The position numbers and the translations under genes were made by a program. Shown piece by piece: positions 13,997 through 21,487 of a stretch of 21,487 bases of DNA. Where the stretch lies: the NCBI GenBank assembly GCA_025927795.1, contig JAICKT010000024.1, positions 1 to 21,487 of the forward strand, read 5' to 3'. The notes beneath the pieces are model-generated. The model saw only the letters and a list, made by a program, of their open reading frames with translations, was not told the origin of the DNA and did not search any database. Numbering within the stretch: position 1 is the first letter of the stretch; each line of letters begins with the position of its first letter. Source of the stretch: Parafilimonas sp. Lineage in GTDB: Bacteria; Bacteroidota; Bacteroidia; Chitinophagales; Chitinophagaceae.

Positions 13997-15289
13997 TTAA
14001 GAATGTTGTTGTTCTTCGGTAATCATGTTTATTGAAAAGGTAACAGAAGTGCCGCTGCCCGGTGGTGAAGTAATATCAAATGTTTCGCCTATCTTTTTTA
14101 AAAGATCTTTTGTAAACATTATACCGATGCCTGTTCCTTTTTCATTAGCAGTACCTTTGGTTGTTATGTGCTCACTGTTTTTTATTTTCTCTAATGTTTC
14201 AGGGTTTATGCCTTTACCTTCATCTTTTACAGAGATATAAATTTTGTTGTTAAGATAGATTTGATGTATATAAATGTTTTTATTCTGATCAGTAAACTTA
14301 ACTGCATTAGAAAGAATATTTCTGAGCACAGCCATAATTATTTCTTTATCTGAAAAAACAAGAAGCCCCGGTTGCAGGTAATTATGAATGGTTATATTTT
14401 TTGTAATTAAACTATTGCGATGCATTAAGATAACATTTTGCATGGCCTCACTAAGATCGAACATTGTTTTATTAATTTTTATTTCGATCATTTGTTCGCG
14501 TGTCCATAGCAACATATTATCAAGCATGCCACGCAGGTTATAAATATCCGCTTCCAGCGATAAACTTAATTTTTGAAATTCCTCGGGACTTAAAATATTT
14601 TCTCTTGTTAGTGTTAGCATATGTTGCAAAGAAGCAAGCGGAGAACGGATATCATGCGCAATCATTGGTATAAGCCTGTCTTTAATACTATTTACTTTTG
14701 CAATATCTTCTTCGTGATTAGGATTTTGTTTTTCATTTAATTCGCGCTCTGCATTTTGTTCTGCGATTTGTTTTTGAGATTGTAAAAGTTCTTCGTTTGT
14801 ATGCTCCATTTTCAACCTGTTACTTTCGAGTTCTTTAACTGCATTATTTTTTCTGATGAATAAAACCGAAAGATAAATGCAGGCAATAAACAATAATATA
14901 GTTACGGTAACAAGCAATGCAGAATTCTTGTAACGCGTTTTATCTTGTTGTTTAAAACTATCATTTTGTTTTTTTATTCTTGCAGCATTAGATTCCTCAA
15001 CAATCTTTTTTTGTTTCACTGCATCAGCCATTAATTGCAGATTGTTTGTTTCTGATGCAATTGTTATTGCAAGATCTGCCCAAACGAGAGAAGAATCAGG
15101 ATTAGCACTAATACTATTTTTTGATAAGCTTATATAATTATATACAAGCACCGAATCTTCAAAATATTTACTTGCATTATAACCTGCGGAATCAAAAACA
15201 GCAGAACTATCTCCCGGCGTTTGGGCAGATACGGATAAAAAACAATATACTGCTGCTATTGTAGCAGCTATAACGGGTACGCGTTTCAA
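13997..15289 (-). CDS. sensor histidine kinase with periplasmic N-terminal region
   Basis: Membrane-bound kinase of 430 residues. A signal peptide (1-23, ending SVSAQ) is followed by a periplasmic region of about 100 residues, possibly with a short TPR-like helical part (SSLVWADLAITIASETNN), one membrane span (about 123-145), a Glu/Gln-rich coiled coil (147-195), a HisKA domain with phospho-acceptor H212 (MIAHDIRSPLASL), and an HATPase domain with N324/N328, DEGKG (356-360) and GTGIGI (385-390). The start codon is TTG: no in-frame ATG gives the signal peptide and a stop codon lies eight codons upstream. It starts 21 bases after the M20 gene and has no response regulator beside it. Confidence 0.88.
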   Translation of the reverse strand: MKRVPVIAATIAAVYCFLSVSAQTPGDSSAVFDSAGYNASKYFEDSVLVYNYISLSKNSISANPDSSLVWADLAITIASETNNLQLMADAVKQKKIVEESNAARIKKQNDSFKQQDKTRYKNSALLVTVTILLFIACIYLSVLFIRKNNAVKELESNRLKMEHTNEELLQSQKQIAEQNAERELNEKQNPNHEEDIAKVNSIKDRLIPMIAHDIRSPLASLQHMLTLTRENILSPEEFQKLSLSLEADIYNLRGMLDNMLLWTREQMIEIKINKTMFDLSEAMQNVILMHRNSLITKNITIHNYLQPGLLVFSDKEIIMAVLRNILSNAVKFTDQNKNIYIHQIYLNNKIYISVKDEGKGINPETLEKIKNSEHITTKGTANEKGTGIGIMFTKDLLKKIGETFDITSPPGSGTSVTFSINMITEEQQHS

Positions 15290-15310
15290 ATACTGAAACT
15301 TTATATTTTG

Positions 15311-16489
15311 TTAAGCCATCAACTCAGCGCCAAGCAACGCCATAATACCGGCGCCTGTTTCCAGCGCCCCTTCATCAATATTAAAATTAGGAGTATGCAC
15401 CTGATGTACAATACTTTTTTTTTCATTTCTTACACCCAGCCTGAAAAAACATGCTGGGATTTGTTGTGCATAAAATCCAAAATCTTCAGCACCCATTCTA
15501 ATTTCTGTTTCTTCTACATTTTCATTACCAATAAATTCCTTTGCAAGTTTAGCAGCATTCGCAGTTGCATCTGCATTATTATAAACTGCGGGATAACCTA
15601 CATCAATATGCACATCAGCTTCTGCATTTAATGCGTGTGCAATTTCAATCGTTTGTTTTTTTATAAGCTCATGCGCTTTATATCTCCATGCTTCATCCAT
15701 TGCCCTAAATGTACCCATCAACTTTACTTCTGCAGGAATTACATTGGTTGAATTACCGCCCTTGAAACTGCATATTGATAATACAGAAGGTGTTAATGGA
15801 TCTTTGTTTCTGCTTATGATTTGCTGAAGACTTATTACAATTTGTGCAGCAACTAATATTGTATCCGTTGTTACATGTGGTGCCGCAGCATGACCGCCTT
15901 TGCCTTTTATAGTAATATAAATTTCATCTGCACTTGCCATAACAAGCCCACTTCTGAAACTCAATTTACCAACAGGCAAACCGGGATGAACGTGTAAAGC
16001 TGCAATCGCTTCCGGCCTTGGATTTTCCAATACGCCTTCTTTAATCATTAAACTTGCGCCACCGGGATTTTTTTCTTCACCTGGCTGAAAAATTAATTTC
16101 ACACTTCCCTCCCACTCATCTTTTAATTCATTCAAAATTTTTGCGGCGCCCAAAAGACAAGTGGTGTGCACGTCATGCCCGCATGCATGCATTACACCAT
16201 TGTTTTGTGATTTATACTCAACATCATTTTCTTCAAGAATAGGCAGCGCATCCATATCTGCTCTTAATGCAACTATTCTTTTTAATGGATTCTTTCCTTC
16301 TAATAAAGCAACCACACCTGTTTCAGCAATTATTTTATAATTGATATTCCATTCGGATAATTTACCGGCTATAAAACGGCTGGTTTCATACTCTTTAAAA
16401 CTTAATTCAGGATGCGCATGTAGATGATGCCGCAGTTCAATTAATAATGTTGCATTTTGTTTTGCAAGTGTTTTAATTTTTTGCAACAT
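15311..16489 (-). CDS. M20-family amidohydrolase (N-acyl amino acid amidase-like)
   Basis: Zinc-type metallohydrolase of 392 residues that cleaves N-acyl groups from amino acids or small peptides. The N-terminal RHHLHAHPELSFKEYET is typical of the hippurate hydrolase/carboxypeptidase branch. Metal and catalytic residues are in MHACGHDVH (C103, H105), GEE (E138, E139), ALHVHP (H166) and the C-terminal VHTPNF. I chose the ATG that begins MLQKIKT, 4 bases after the stop of the SPOR gene; ATGs at 16507 and 16528 are in frame but overlap that gene. No signal peptide, so it is cytoplasmic. The tight spacing to the SPOR gene implies co-transcription. Confidence 0.88.
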   Translation of the reverse strand: MLQKIKTLAKQNATLLIELRHHLHAHPELSFKEYETSRFIAGKLSEWNINYKIIAETGVVALLEGKNPLKRIVALRADMDALPILEENDVEYKSQNNGVMHACGHDVHTTCLLGAAKILNELKDEWEGSVKLIFQPGEEKNPGGASLMIKEGVLENPRPEAIAALHVHPGLPVGKLSFRSGLVMASADEIYITIKGKGGHAAAPHVTTDTILVAAQIVISLQQIISRNKDPLTPSVLSICSFKGGNSTNVIPAEVKLMGTFRAMDEAWRYKAHELIKKQTIEIAHALNAEADVHIDVGYPAVYNNADATANAAKLAKEFIGNENVEETEIRMGAEDFGFYAQQIPACFFRLGVRNEKKSIVHQVHTPNFNIDEGALETGAGIMALLGAELMA

Positions 16490-16493
16490 AAGA

Positions 16494-16919
16494 TTATTGA
16501 AATTCATCTGCTTTTGGAATATACTCAATAAGATCTTCTACTACATAAGCCGGCTGCGATAAATAACTGCTTAGCTCTTTGCCAAAATTATCTGCATCGC
16601 TGCGGTTAACAAAATTTCCCACACGCACTTTAAAGTATGGCGACTGGTATAAAACATATGTTTTTTGATCAGGGAAATTTTTAAGCAACATTGCTTTAGT
16701 TTTAAATGCTGCATCTCTGCTGCGTGTATTTAAAACCTGTAACCTGTAACCCTTAAACATTCCGTTGCTTGCCAGGTGTGCGGTTACTTTATTTATGGCG
16801 GCTTGTTTGGTGGTTAAAACATCAATGCGTGGATCTTTGTGTACTATAATAGTGTCTGCAGCATTCGTGTATAAAAATGTAACAGACAATATTGCAATTG
16901 CTGTAATACGAAGTATCAT
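16494..16919 (-). CDS. SPOR-domain periplasmic protein
   Basis: Exported protein of 141 residues. The signal peptide (1-20, ILRITAIAILSVTFLYTNA) is followed by a short linker and one SPOR domain (about 57-130: YRLQVLNTRSRDAAFKTKAMLLKNF, then YFKVRVGNFVNRSDADNF). SPOR domains bind peptidoglycan lacking stem peptides and gather at division sites. No catalytic domain is attached. It is the first gene of a four-gene minus-strand run (SPOR, M20 amidohydrolase, histidine kinase, MlaE permease), and the M20 start follows its stop by 4 bases. The link to an amidohydrolase hints at envelope or amino-acid turnover but does not prove it. Confidence 0.85.
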   Translation of the reverse strand: MILRITAIAILSVTFLYTNAADTIIVHKDPRIDVLTTKQAAINKVTAHLASNGMFKGYRLQVLNTRSRDAAFKTKAMLLKNFPDQKTYVLYQSPYFKVRVGNFVNRSDADNFGKELSSYLSQPAYVVEDLIEYIPKADEFQ

Positions 16920-17039
16920 GCTGGCAAGATAAAAGAAATACTTAAATATTAAAAGTTCAATGAAATTTTTTGTGAATATGATATTAATAAAAATTAAACG
17001 GATTGTGCGGTTGATGATCTTTCTAATCTTTAATATACT

Positions 17040-17170
17040 GCTCCTACGGAGCTTAAATGATTTAATCGTACCACCTTTATTAATATTTCGCAGCTATGCT
17101 GCTAAGTTCCGAAGGAACGAAATGTTAGTAGCTATTTAAATCCTTAAAAAGTTAAGAGCTCCATCGGAGC
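17040..17170. repeat. four micro-hairpins in an imperfect inverted arrangement
   Basis: This is the main content of the 367-base stretch without genes between 16920 and 17286. Four 13-base hairpins with 5-bp stems and 3-base loops lie here: GCTCC-TAC-GGAGC (17040-17052), GCAGC-TAT-GCTGC (17090-17102), GTTCC-GAA-GGAAC (17106-17118) and GCTCC-ATC-GGAGC (17158-17170). The first two and the last two form related half-units in opposite orientation; TAATATTTCG before the second hairpin matches TAACATTTCG in the reverse complement of the second half. Similar hairpins recur between genes in Bacteroidota (from memory), so this is probably a dispersed repeat, possibly a small mobile element remnant. 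Confidence 0.7.
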
Positions 17171-17242
17171 GAAACGCACGAATATCATTTTAATGGCACA
17201 ACACGTAAAAGTTTTAAAAATTTTATGGTTTTAAATCAATGC

Positions 17243-17274
17243 AAAAAAAATCCGAAACGTTAGTTCCGGATTTT
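17243..17274 (-). terminator. intrinsic terminator after the small membrane protein gene
   Basis: On the minus strand, 12 bases after the stop of the gene at 17287, arms AAAATCCGGAAC and GTTTCGGATTTT pair with one mismatch around a 4-base loop, followed by a run of T (eight in total). It ends the deoC and small membrane protein transcript. Confidence 0.8.
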
Positions 17275-17286
17275 AATAAGCTCAGC

Positions 17287-17526
17287 TTAATCGTGCCCTT
17301 GCAGCTTCACTAATTTATTATACAATCCAAGTATAAGAAATGGCGCTGCCCATTGACCAAAAAATAAACTGGTATGTTTCTTACCAGCTATTTGTGCTGT
17401 TAATGATAAAGCCATAGAACCAAGTGAAGCCCATAAAAAAAGATCAGATGGCAATTTAGCTGTTTGTTCTTCGATTGATTTTGCAATCTTGCCTTCTTTG
17501 TGTTGCGGATTTTGATTATTAGCCAT
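17287..17526 (-). CDS. small two-helix membrane protein, function unknown
   Basis: Hypothetical protein of 79 residues. A charged N-terminus (about 1-25, NNQNPQHKEGKIAKSIEEQTAKLPS) is followed by two hydrophobic helices, LFLWASLGSMALSLTAQIAG (about 29-48) and LFFGQWAAPFLILGLYNKLV (about 54-73), joined by a short KKHTS turn. I do not recognise a characterised family. The gene follows deoC by about 63 bases on the same strand and is followed by a strong terminator, so it is probably the last gene of that transcript. The consistent hydrophobic pattern and clean ATG (MANNQNP) support it as real. Confidence 0.75.
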   Translation of the reverse strand: MANNQNPQHKEGKIAKSIEEQTAKLPSDLFLWASLGSMALSLTAQIAGKKHTSLFFGQWAAPFLILGLYNKLVKLQGHD

Positions 17527-17589
17527 AAATTTTTATTTGGTTTAGTGAATAATAAACCTCAAACAAAAATTAAGCAAACTATGTTCAGC

Positions 17590-18255
17590 CTAAGATAAAT
17601 TTTTTATTATGCTAACGCTGTTACTGCAACCCAACCTTGTTGCACCTGCTTCAATTAATTGTTTGGCAAATGCATAACTGCGAATGCCGCCCGAAGCCTT
17701 TATCTGAACATCACCCGGCAAATGTTTACGCATTAAACGAACAGCTTCTATGGTTGCGCCTTTTTCTGCATAGCCGGTTGAAGTTTTTAAAAAATTAACA
17801 CCTGCTGCACCGTATAATTCACAGCAACGTATAATTTCTTCATCTGTTAAAACACCCGATTCGATTATAACTTTTATCACTCTGTTTTCAACAGCGCTTT
17901 TTACCACAGGCATTATATGTGTAATTTCATTTGCAAGATATTGCCAGTCATTATTTTTTAGCGCAATAAGATTTATTACCATATCCAGTTCATCAGCACC
18001 ATCAACCATAGCCAAAACAATTTCTGCAATCTTTGCCTCTACGGCAGCATACCCAAAAGGGAAACCAATAACGGTTGCAGTTTTTACGCTGCTGTTCTGC
18101 AAAAACTTTTTAGCAACTTTTACCATTGGCGGCGGCACGCACACAGCAGTGAAGTTATAGTGCACAGCCTCACTGCATAGTTGCTCAATATCTTTAATTA
18201 AAACAACTGGTTTCAAATTTGTATGATCTATGTAACTGTTTATATCCAAAGGCAT
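17590..18255 (-). CDS. deoC: deoxyribose-phosphate aldolase
   Basis: Cytoplasmic class I aldolase (EC 4.1.2.4) that splits 2-deoxyribose-5-phosphate into glyceraldehyde-3-phosphate and acetaldehyde in deoxynucleoside breakdown. It has 221 residues, the usual length. The N-terminal YIDHTNLKP, DELDMVIN (88-95, with D91), FLKTSTGY with Schiff-base K157, and IKASGGIR with K186 are all present. I chose the ATG giving MPLDINSYID; a TTG five codons upstream (18270) is in frame but less likely. No other nucleoside catabolism genes are nearby. The TIM barrel looks complete. Confidence 0.94.
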   Translation of the reverse strand: MPLDINSYIDHTNLKPVVLIKDIEQLCSEAVHYNFTAVCVPPPMVKVAKKFLQNSSVKTATVIGFPFGYAAVEAKIAEIVLAMVDGADELDMVINLIALKNNDWQYLANEITHIMPVVKSAVENRVIKVIIESGVLTDEEIIRCCELYGAAGVNFLKTSTGYAEKGATIEAVRLMRKHLPGDVQIKASGGIRSYAFAKQLIEAGATRLGCSNSVSIIKNLS

Positions 18256-18384
18256 ATATTTTAGTGGCAATCTAATAATTGATTTCGATTTTATATATTG
18301 TTCAACAATTTTGTTAGTGCATATAAATTTTTGTAAACTTTTTTCAACAAAAATTAAAATTGATAACTATAAAAATTTGATTTG

Positions 18385-18392
18385 TATTTTTG
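18385..18392 (+). promoter_or_regulatory. candidate -7 promoter element (TATTTTTG) for the signalling cluster
   Basis: TATTTTTG matches the Bacteroidota -7 consensus TAnnTTTG exactly, about 48 bases before the response regulator ATG. A TTG at 18360-18362 could be the -33 element, although the 22-base spacing is slightly long. This position also argues against a TTG start at 18390, which would lie inside the promoter. Confidence 0.4.
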
Positions 18393-18440
18393 AGCTCCTT
18401 AAAAAATCTGTTAGCCCGCGCAATAAAATTTTTAAAAATA

Positions 18441-18896
18441 ATGACAAAATCACTTAGTTTTTTGCTTGTGGATGATGACACAGACGATACTTCTTTATTT
18501 AAAGAAGTTTTAGAGGAAGTTAATCCGTCAATTAGTTTTAATTGGGCTGAAGATGGTCAGCAGGCGCTCCAGTTTTTAAAAGATCAGGACAGCATATTAC
18601 CAGATGTAATTTTTTTAGATCTTAATATGCCGCGTATGGGTGGCAAAGAATGTTTAACAGAAATTAAAAACGATGAAAAACTCCATAAAATCCCTGTTAT
18701 TATGTACACAACATCCTCTCAGTCCAGGGATATTGAAGAAACAATGCAGAAAGGAGCTATATGTTTTATTACCAAACCAACTAATATGAAGGAGCTTAAA
18801 AATATTCTTTCTTCTATTGCAGGAAATGTGCATAGCAACCTTGAAAAAACATTGCGGCTTTTAAGCAATAATACAACTACTTTTATTGTGTGTTAG
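18441..18896 (+). CDS. single-domain response regulator (REC only)
   Basis: Cytoplasmic receiver protein of 151 residues with no output domain. It probably passes phosphate between kinases or controls a partner by binding, as in Rcp1- or CheY-like proteins. Visible residues are the acidic pocket D11/D12/D13 (LLVDDDTDD), phospho-acceptor D60 (IFLDLNMPRMGG), T91 (MYTTSS) and K112 (FITKPTN). I chose the ATG giving MTKSLSFLLVDDD. A TTG start 17 codons upstream is in frame but adds a basic leader and overlaps the likely promoter. The hybrid kinase gene follows after 48 bases. Rcp1-like proteins usually pair with phytochrome-type kinases, and the next kinase has that kind of HisKA motif. Confidence 0.9.
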   Translation: MTKSLSFLLVDDDTDDTSLFKEVLEEVNPSISFNWAEDGQQALQFLKDQDSILPDVIFLDLNMPRMGGKECLTEIKNDEKLHKIPVIMYTTSSQSRDIEETMQKGAICFITKPTNMKELKNILSSIAGNVHSNLEKTLRLLSNNTTTFIVC

Positions 18897-18944
18897 TAAG
18901 CAAAATAGCTGCATTAAATCACTATAAATTCTGTAGCTTATTAT

Positions 18945-20135
18945 ATGATTCTTATTGTTGATGATAAGCAGGCAAATTTGTTTTCTTTAAAAACTTTGCT
19001 GCAACTAAATGTTTATGATGTTGATACTGCATCTTCCGGCGAAGAGGCATTAAAGAAAATCTTAAAAAACGAATACGAGCTTATTATTTTAGACGTTCAG
19101 ATGCCGGGTATGGATGGATACGAAGTGGCTGAAATTATTACAGGCTACAGTAAATCAAAAGATATTCCAATTATATTTTTGTCGGCTGTAAATATAGATA
19201 AGCGTTTTATTACAAAGGGTTATACATCCGGCGGTGTGGATTATGTAACCAAACCTTTTGATCCTGATTTATTATTATTAAAAATAAAGACCTTTTCAAA
19301 ATTATACAGGCAGGCTAAAGAGCTAAGTGATATTAAAGATAACCTTGAACAGAAAGTTGAAAAACGAACTGAGGAATTAAAACAGGCAAATAAAAATCTT
19401 GAAGTAAGTAATGCTGAACTGCAGCAATATGCTTTTATTGCATCGCACGATTTGCAGGAGCCTTTACGGAAAATTATAACTTTTACACGCATTATAGAAG
19501 AACGTTTTCTTGAAAAAACGCCGGCAGCAATGGAGTACATGAGTAAAATAATTACTTCATCTGAAAGAATGCGAACGCTGATAAATGACCTGCTGAATTA
19601 TTCAAGTATTTCTGTTGACCCCAAATTTATTTTTACTGATCTTACAAAAATTGTTAACCAGGCATTGGTTGATCTCGAAGTTTCAATCAGTGAAAAAAAT
19701 GCACGTATTGAAGTTGATGATCTGCCTGTTATTGAAGTAGTGCCCGAACAAATTACACAGGTATTTCAAAACATAGTAAGCAATGCATTAAAGTTTTCTA
19801 AAAAAGATGTAACACCATTTATAAAAATTTCCGGCGAACTGGTTCAAAAAAAATCTGCAAAAAGCAAACCTTCTGCCACCGGCGAGTATTGCCGTATAAC
19901 AATTACAGATAACGGCATCGGCTTCGATGAAATGTATCTCGACAAAATATTCAGTATGTTTCAAAGGCTGCATGGTAAATCTGAATACAAAGGCACAGGC
20001 ATAGGCTTAAGCATCACCAAAAAAATTATCGAAAATCATAACGGTTTAATTACCGCTAAAAGCAAAGAAGAAGAAGGCAGTACCTTTATTATTATTTTAC
20101 CTGTAAATCAAACTGCAGAACATCAAACATCTTAA
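18945..20135 (+). CDS. REC-histidine kinase hybrid (receiver at N-terminus)
   Basis: Soluble signalling protein of 396 residues. A receiver domain comes first (about 1-115: VDDKQAN, phospho-acceptor D50 in LIILDVQMPGMDGYE, S80, K103 in VTKPFDP), then a coiled coil (about 122-160), HisKA with H168 (FIASHDLQEPLRKI, the phytochrome-like type) and HATPase with N276/N280, DNGIG (322-326) and GTGIGL (350-355). No membrane segment is present, so it must receive its signal through the receiver domain from another kinase, probably the CHASE3 protein encoded 10 bases downstream. It ends with a short polar tail. Confidence 0.92.
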   Translation: MILIVDDKQANLFSLKTLLQLNVYDVDTASSGEEALKKILKNEYELIILDVQMPGMDGYEVAEIITGYSKSKDIPIIFLSAVNIDKRFITKGYTSGGVDYVTKPFDPDLLLLKIKTFSKLYRQAKELSDIKDNLEQKVEKRTEELKQANKNLEVSNAELQQYAFIASHDLQEPLRKIITFTRIIEERFLEKTPAAMEYMSKIITSSERMRTLINDLLNYSSISVDPKFIFTDLTKIVNQALVDLEVSISEKNARIEVDDLPVIEVVPEQITQVFQNIVSNALKFSKKDVTPFIKISGELVQKKSAKSKPSATGEYCRITITDNGIGFDEMYLDKIFSMFQRLHGKSEYKGTGIGLSITKKIIENHNGLITAKSKEEEGSTFIIILPVNQTAEHQTS

Positions 20136-20145
20136 AAAATACCAC

Positions 20146-21487
20146 ATGCATTCCTCATTTAAAAGAAATCTTTTTATTGGTTATGCAATTTCACTGCTTT
20201 TATTAATTGTAAGTTCTGTTGCTTCTTATAGAAGCATTCAAAATTTATTATCAAGTCAAAGAGCAGTAGCGCAAACAGATCGTGTTATTCTGAAACTTGA
20301 AAATATAATATCAATTTTAAAGGATGCAGAAACAGGAGAGAGAGGATTTTTGCTTACCAACGACGAACAGTTTTTAGATCCTTATAATGGTGCATTTGAT
20401 AAAGCAGACCGGGCAGTTGATGAAGTAAAAACTCTCATAGCCGATAACCTTCCTCAACAGGAATCGCTGGAGCAATTAAGGAATATTTTAAAAAGGCGCA
20501 TATCAATACTTCAAATAGTAATAGACAATAAAAAAAAAGGCGTTCAGCCAACTTATGAACAAATGCTGTCTGGAAAAGTTTTTATGGACCAGGCAAGGAA
20601 TCTTGTAAACACAATGGAAAGCAGGGAGCAGGCTGCACTTGTTTCACGTACGGCTGAGCTTTATAAATTTACTTCGCTAACTCCTGTTTTAATTATTATC
20701 GCTTCTATACTTGGTTTTATAGTTACAATTGTTTCATTTATTAAAGTAAGCAGTGATTTTGAAAAACGCGTAACACTGCAGAAAGAGTTAGAAGAAAAAG
20801 ACAAAACCATATCAGATCGCTTAAATATCATTCGCGCTATTGCAGAAAAAATTTCATCAGGAGATTATAAAACGAGAGTAAGTGCAGAAAGTAAAGATGC
20901 ATTAGGAAGCCTTTCAACTTCACTTAACAAAATGGCGGAATCACTGGATCATTCATTTGAGGATTTAACCAATAATGAATGGATGCAAAAAGGTATTGCA
21001 GGTCTTAATGAAAAAATGATTGGTGAAAAAAGTATTGATACATTAACACATAATGTAATTGAATTTATTACCAGCTACATTAATGCTCCTATTGGTGCTT
21101 TTTATCTTGTGTTTAATGAAAACGAATTATTTCTTTCTGAAGGAATTGCGCTGAACCAACAAAAGGTAAAAAAATCAATAAATTTTGGTGAAGGTATAGC
21201 AGGGCAGTGCGCCGCATCGCGCAAATACATTTTAGTTAACGATGTTGCTGAAACTGATATTCAAATTGATTATTCCGCCGGCAGTATAAAACCAAAATCA
21301 ATTTTAGCAGTACCTGTTTCTTTTGCAGGCAAGTTAAAAGGTGTAATTGAAGTTGGTTTTGTAGATGATTGTAAACCGATAGTTCTCGAATATTTAAATA
21401 ACGTTTCAACTAACGTTGGAATGTCTATCAGAACTGTACTTGATCATCAGCGCTTGCAGGAGTTACTCGAAGAAACGCAATCACAAT
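20146..21487 (+). CDS. CHASE3-HAMP-GAF sensor protein, probable histidine kinase (3' partial)
   Basis: The gene starts at ATG 20146, 10 bases after the REC-kinase stop, and stays open for 447 codons to the window end. Domains: membrane span 1 (about 9-28), a periplasmic CHASE3 domain (about 35-175, with the hallmark DAETGERGFLLT at 60-71), membrane span 2 (about 178-199), a linker or HAMP-like helical region with SSGDYKTRVSAESKDALGSLSTSLNKMAESL (split here only by position, about 237-267), and a GAF domain (about 295-435, with FGEGIAGQCAASRKYILVND and ILAVPVSFAGKLKGVIEVGF). A kinase core, possibly with receivers, is expected beyond the edge but not seen. The operon order suggests this membrane sensor feeds the two upstream signalling proteins. 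Confidence 0.9.
   Translation, partial: MHSSFKRNLFIGYAISLLLLIVSSVASYRSIQNLLSSQRAVAQTDRVILKLENIISILKDAETGERGFLLTNDEQFLDPYNGAFDKADRAVDEVKTLIADNLPQQESLEQLRNILKRRISILQIVIDNKKKGVQPTYEQMLSGKVFMDQARNLVNTMESREQAALVSRTAELYKFTSLTPVLIIIASILGFIVTIVSFIKVSSDFEKRVTLQKELEEKDKTISDRLNIIRAIAEKISSGDYKTRVSAESKDALGSLSTSLNKMAESLDHSFEDLTNNEWMQKGIAGLNEKMIGEKSIDTLTHNVIEFITSYINAPIGAFYLVFNENELFLSEGIALNQQKVKKSINFGEGIAGQCAASRKYILVNDVAETDIQIDYSAGSIKPKSILAVPVSFAGKLKGVIEVGFVDDCKPIVLEYLNNVSTNVGMSIRTVLDHQRLQELLEETQSQ

Noticed and set aside
18897..18944. Weak pairing (taagc and gctta) between the response regulator and hybrid kinase genes
   Set aside because: The stem is only five bases with a long AT-rich loop and no T-tract; chance is likely.

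Overview
The window comes from a low-GC member of the Bacteroidota. Family content and intergenic repeats look most like Chitinophagaceae or a relative, but this is a judgement from the sequence style, not a database match. Supporting signs are the near absence of Shine-Dalgarno sites, A/T-rich leaders, TAnnTTTG-type -7 promoter elements, a lipoprotein sugar dehydrogenase, SPOR and CHASE3/GAF signalling proteins, and small GC-rich hairpin repeats between genes. No rRNA, tRNA, CRISPR array, phage or insertion sequence was seen.

Layout. (1) 149-5894, minus strand: an Rrf2-family regulator, an outer-membrane alginate-export-type porin, a PstS-like binding protein, then PstC, PstA and PstB, ending in a clear intrinsic terminator. 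There is no phoU. (2) 5954-8276, minus: a secreted GH13 alpha-amylase-type enzyme and an Fpg/Nei DNA glycosylase. (3) 8505-13144: an acyltransferase-3 membrane protein (+), a small VOC protein (-), a PQQ-type sugar dehydrogenase lipoprotein (+), an SDR oxidoreductase (+) and a hydroxynitrile-lyase-like cupin (+). (4) 13176-16919, minus: a run of SPOR protein, M20 amidohydrolase, sensor histidine kinase and an MlaE-type permease. (5) 16920-18255: a stretch with four small hairpins arranged as an imperfect inverted pair, then a terminator, a small membrane protein and deoC. (6) 18441-21487, plus: a signalling cluster of a single-domain response regulator, a REC-histidine kinase hybrid and a CHASE3-HAMP-GAF sensor that runs off the right edge.

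Most interesting system. The Rrf2-porin-pstSCAB block looks like one uptake module across both membranes, but probably not an ordinary phosphate importer. Two 17-bp CCTAT-N7-AGTAGG-like sites (12 of 17 identical) sit just upstream of the porin and pstS start codons, next to a gene for an Rrf2 regulator with a four-cysteine cluster. The PstS-like protein keeps the fold but has lost the Ser/Thr residues that normally hold phosphate in two loops, and it carries a perfect EF-hand-like calcium loop. phoU is absent. My inference is an Rrf2-controlled importer for another oxyanion, with a sulfur oxyanion as the first guess. The sequence does not prove the substrate.
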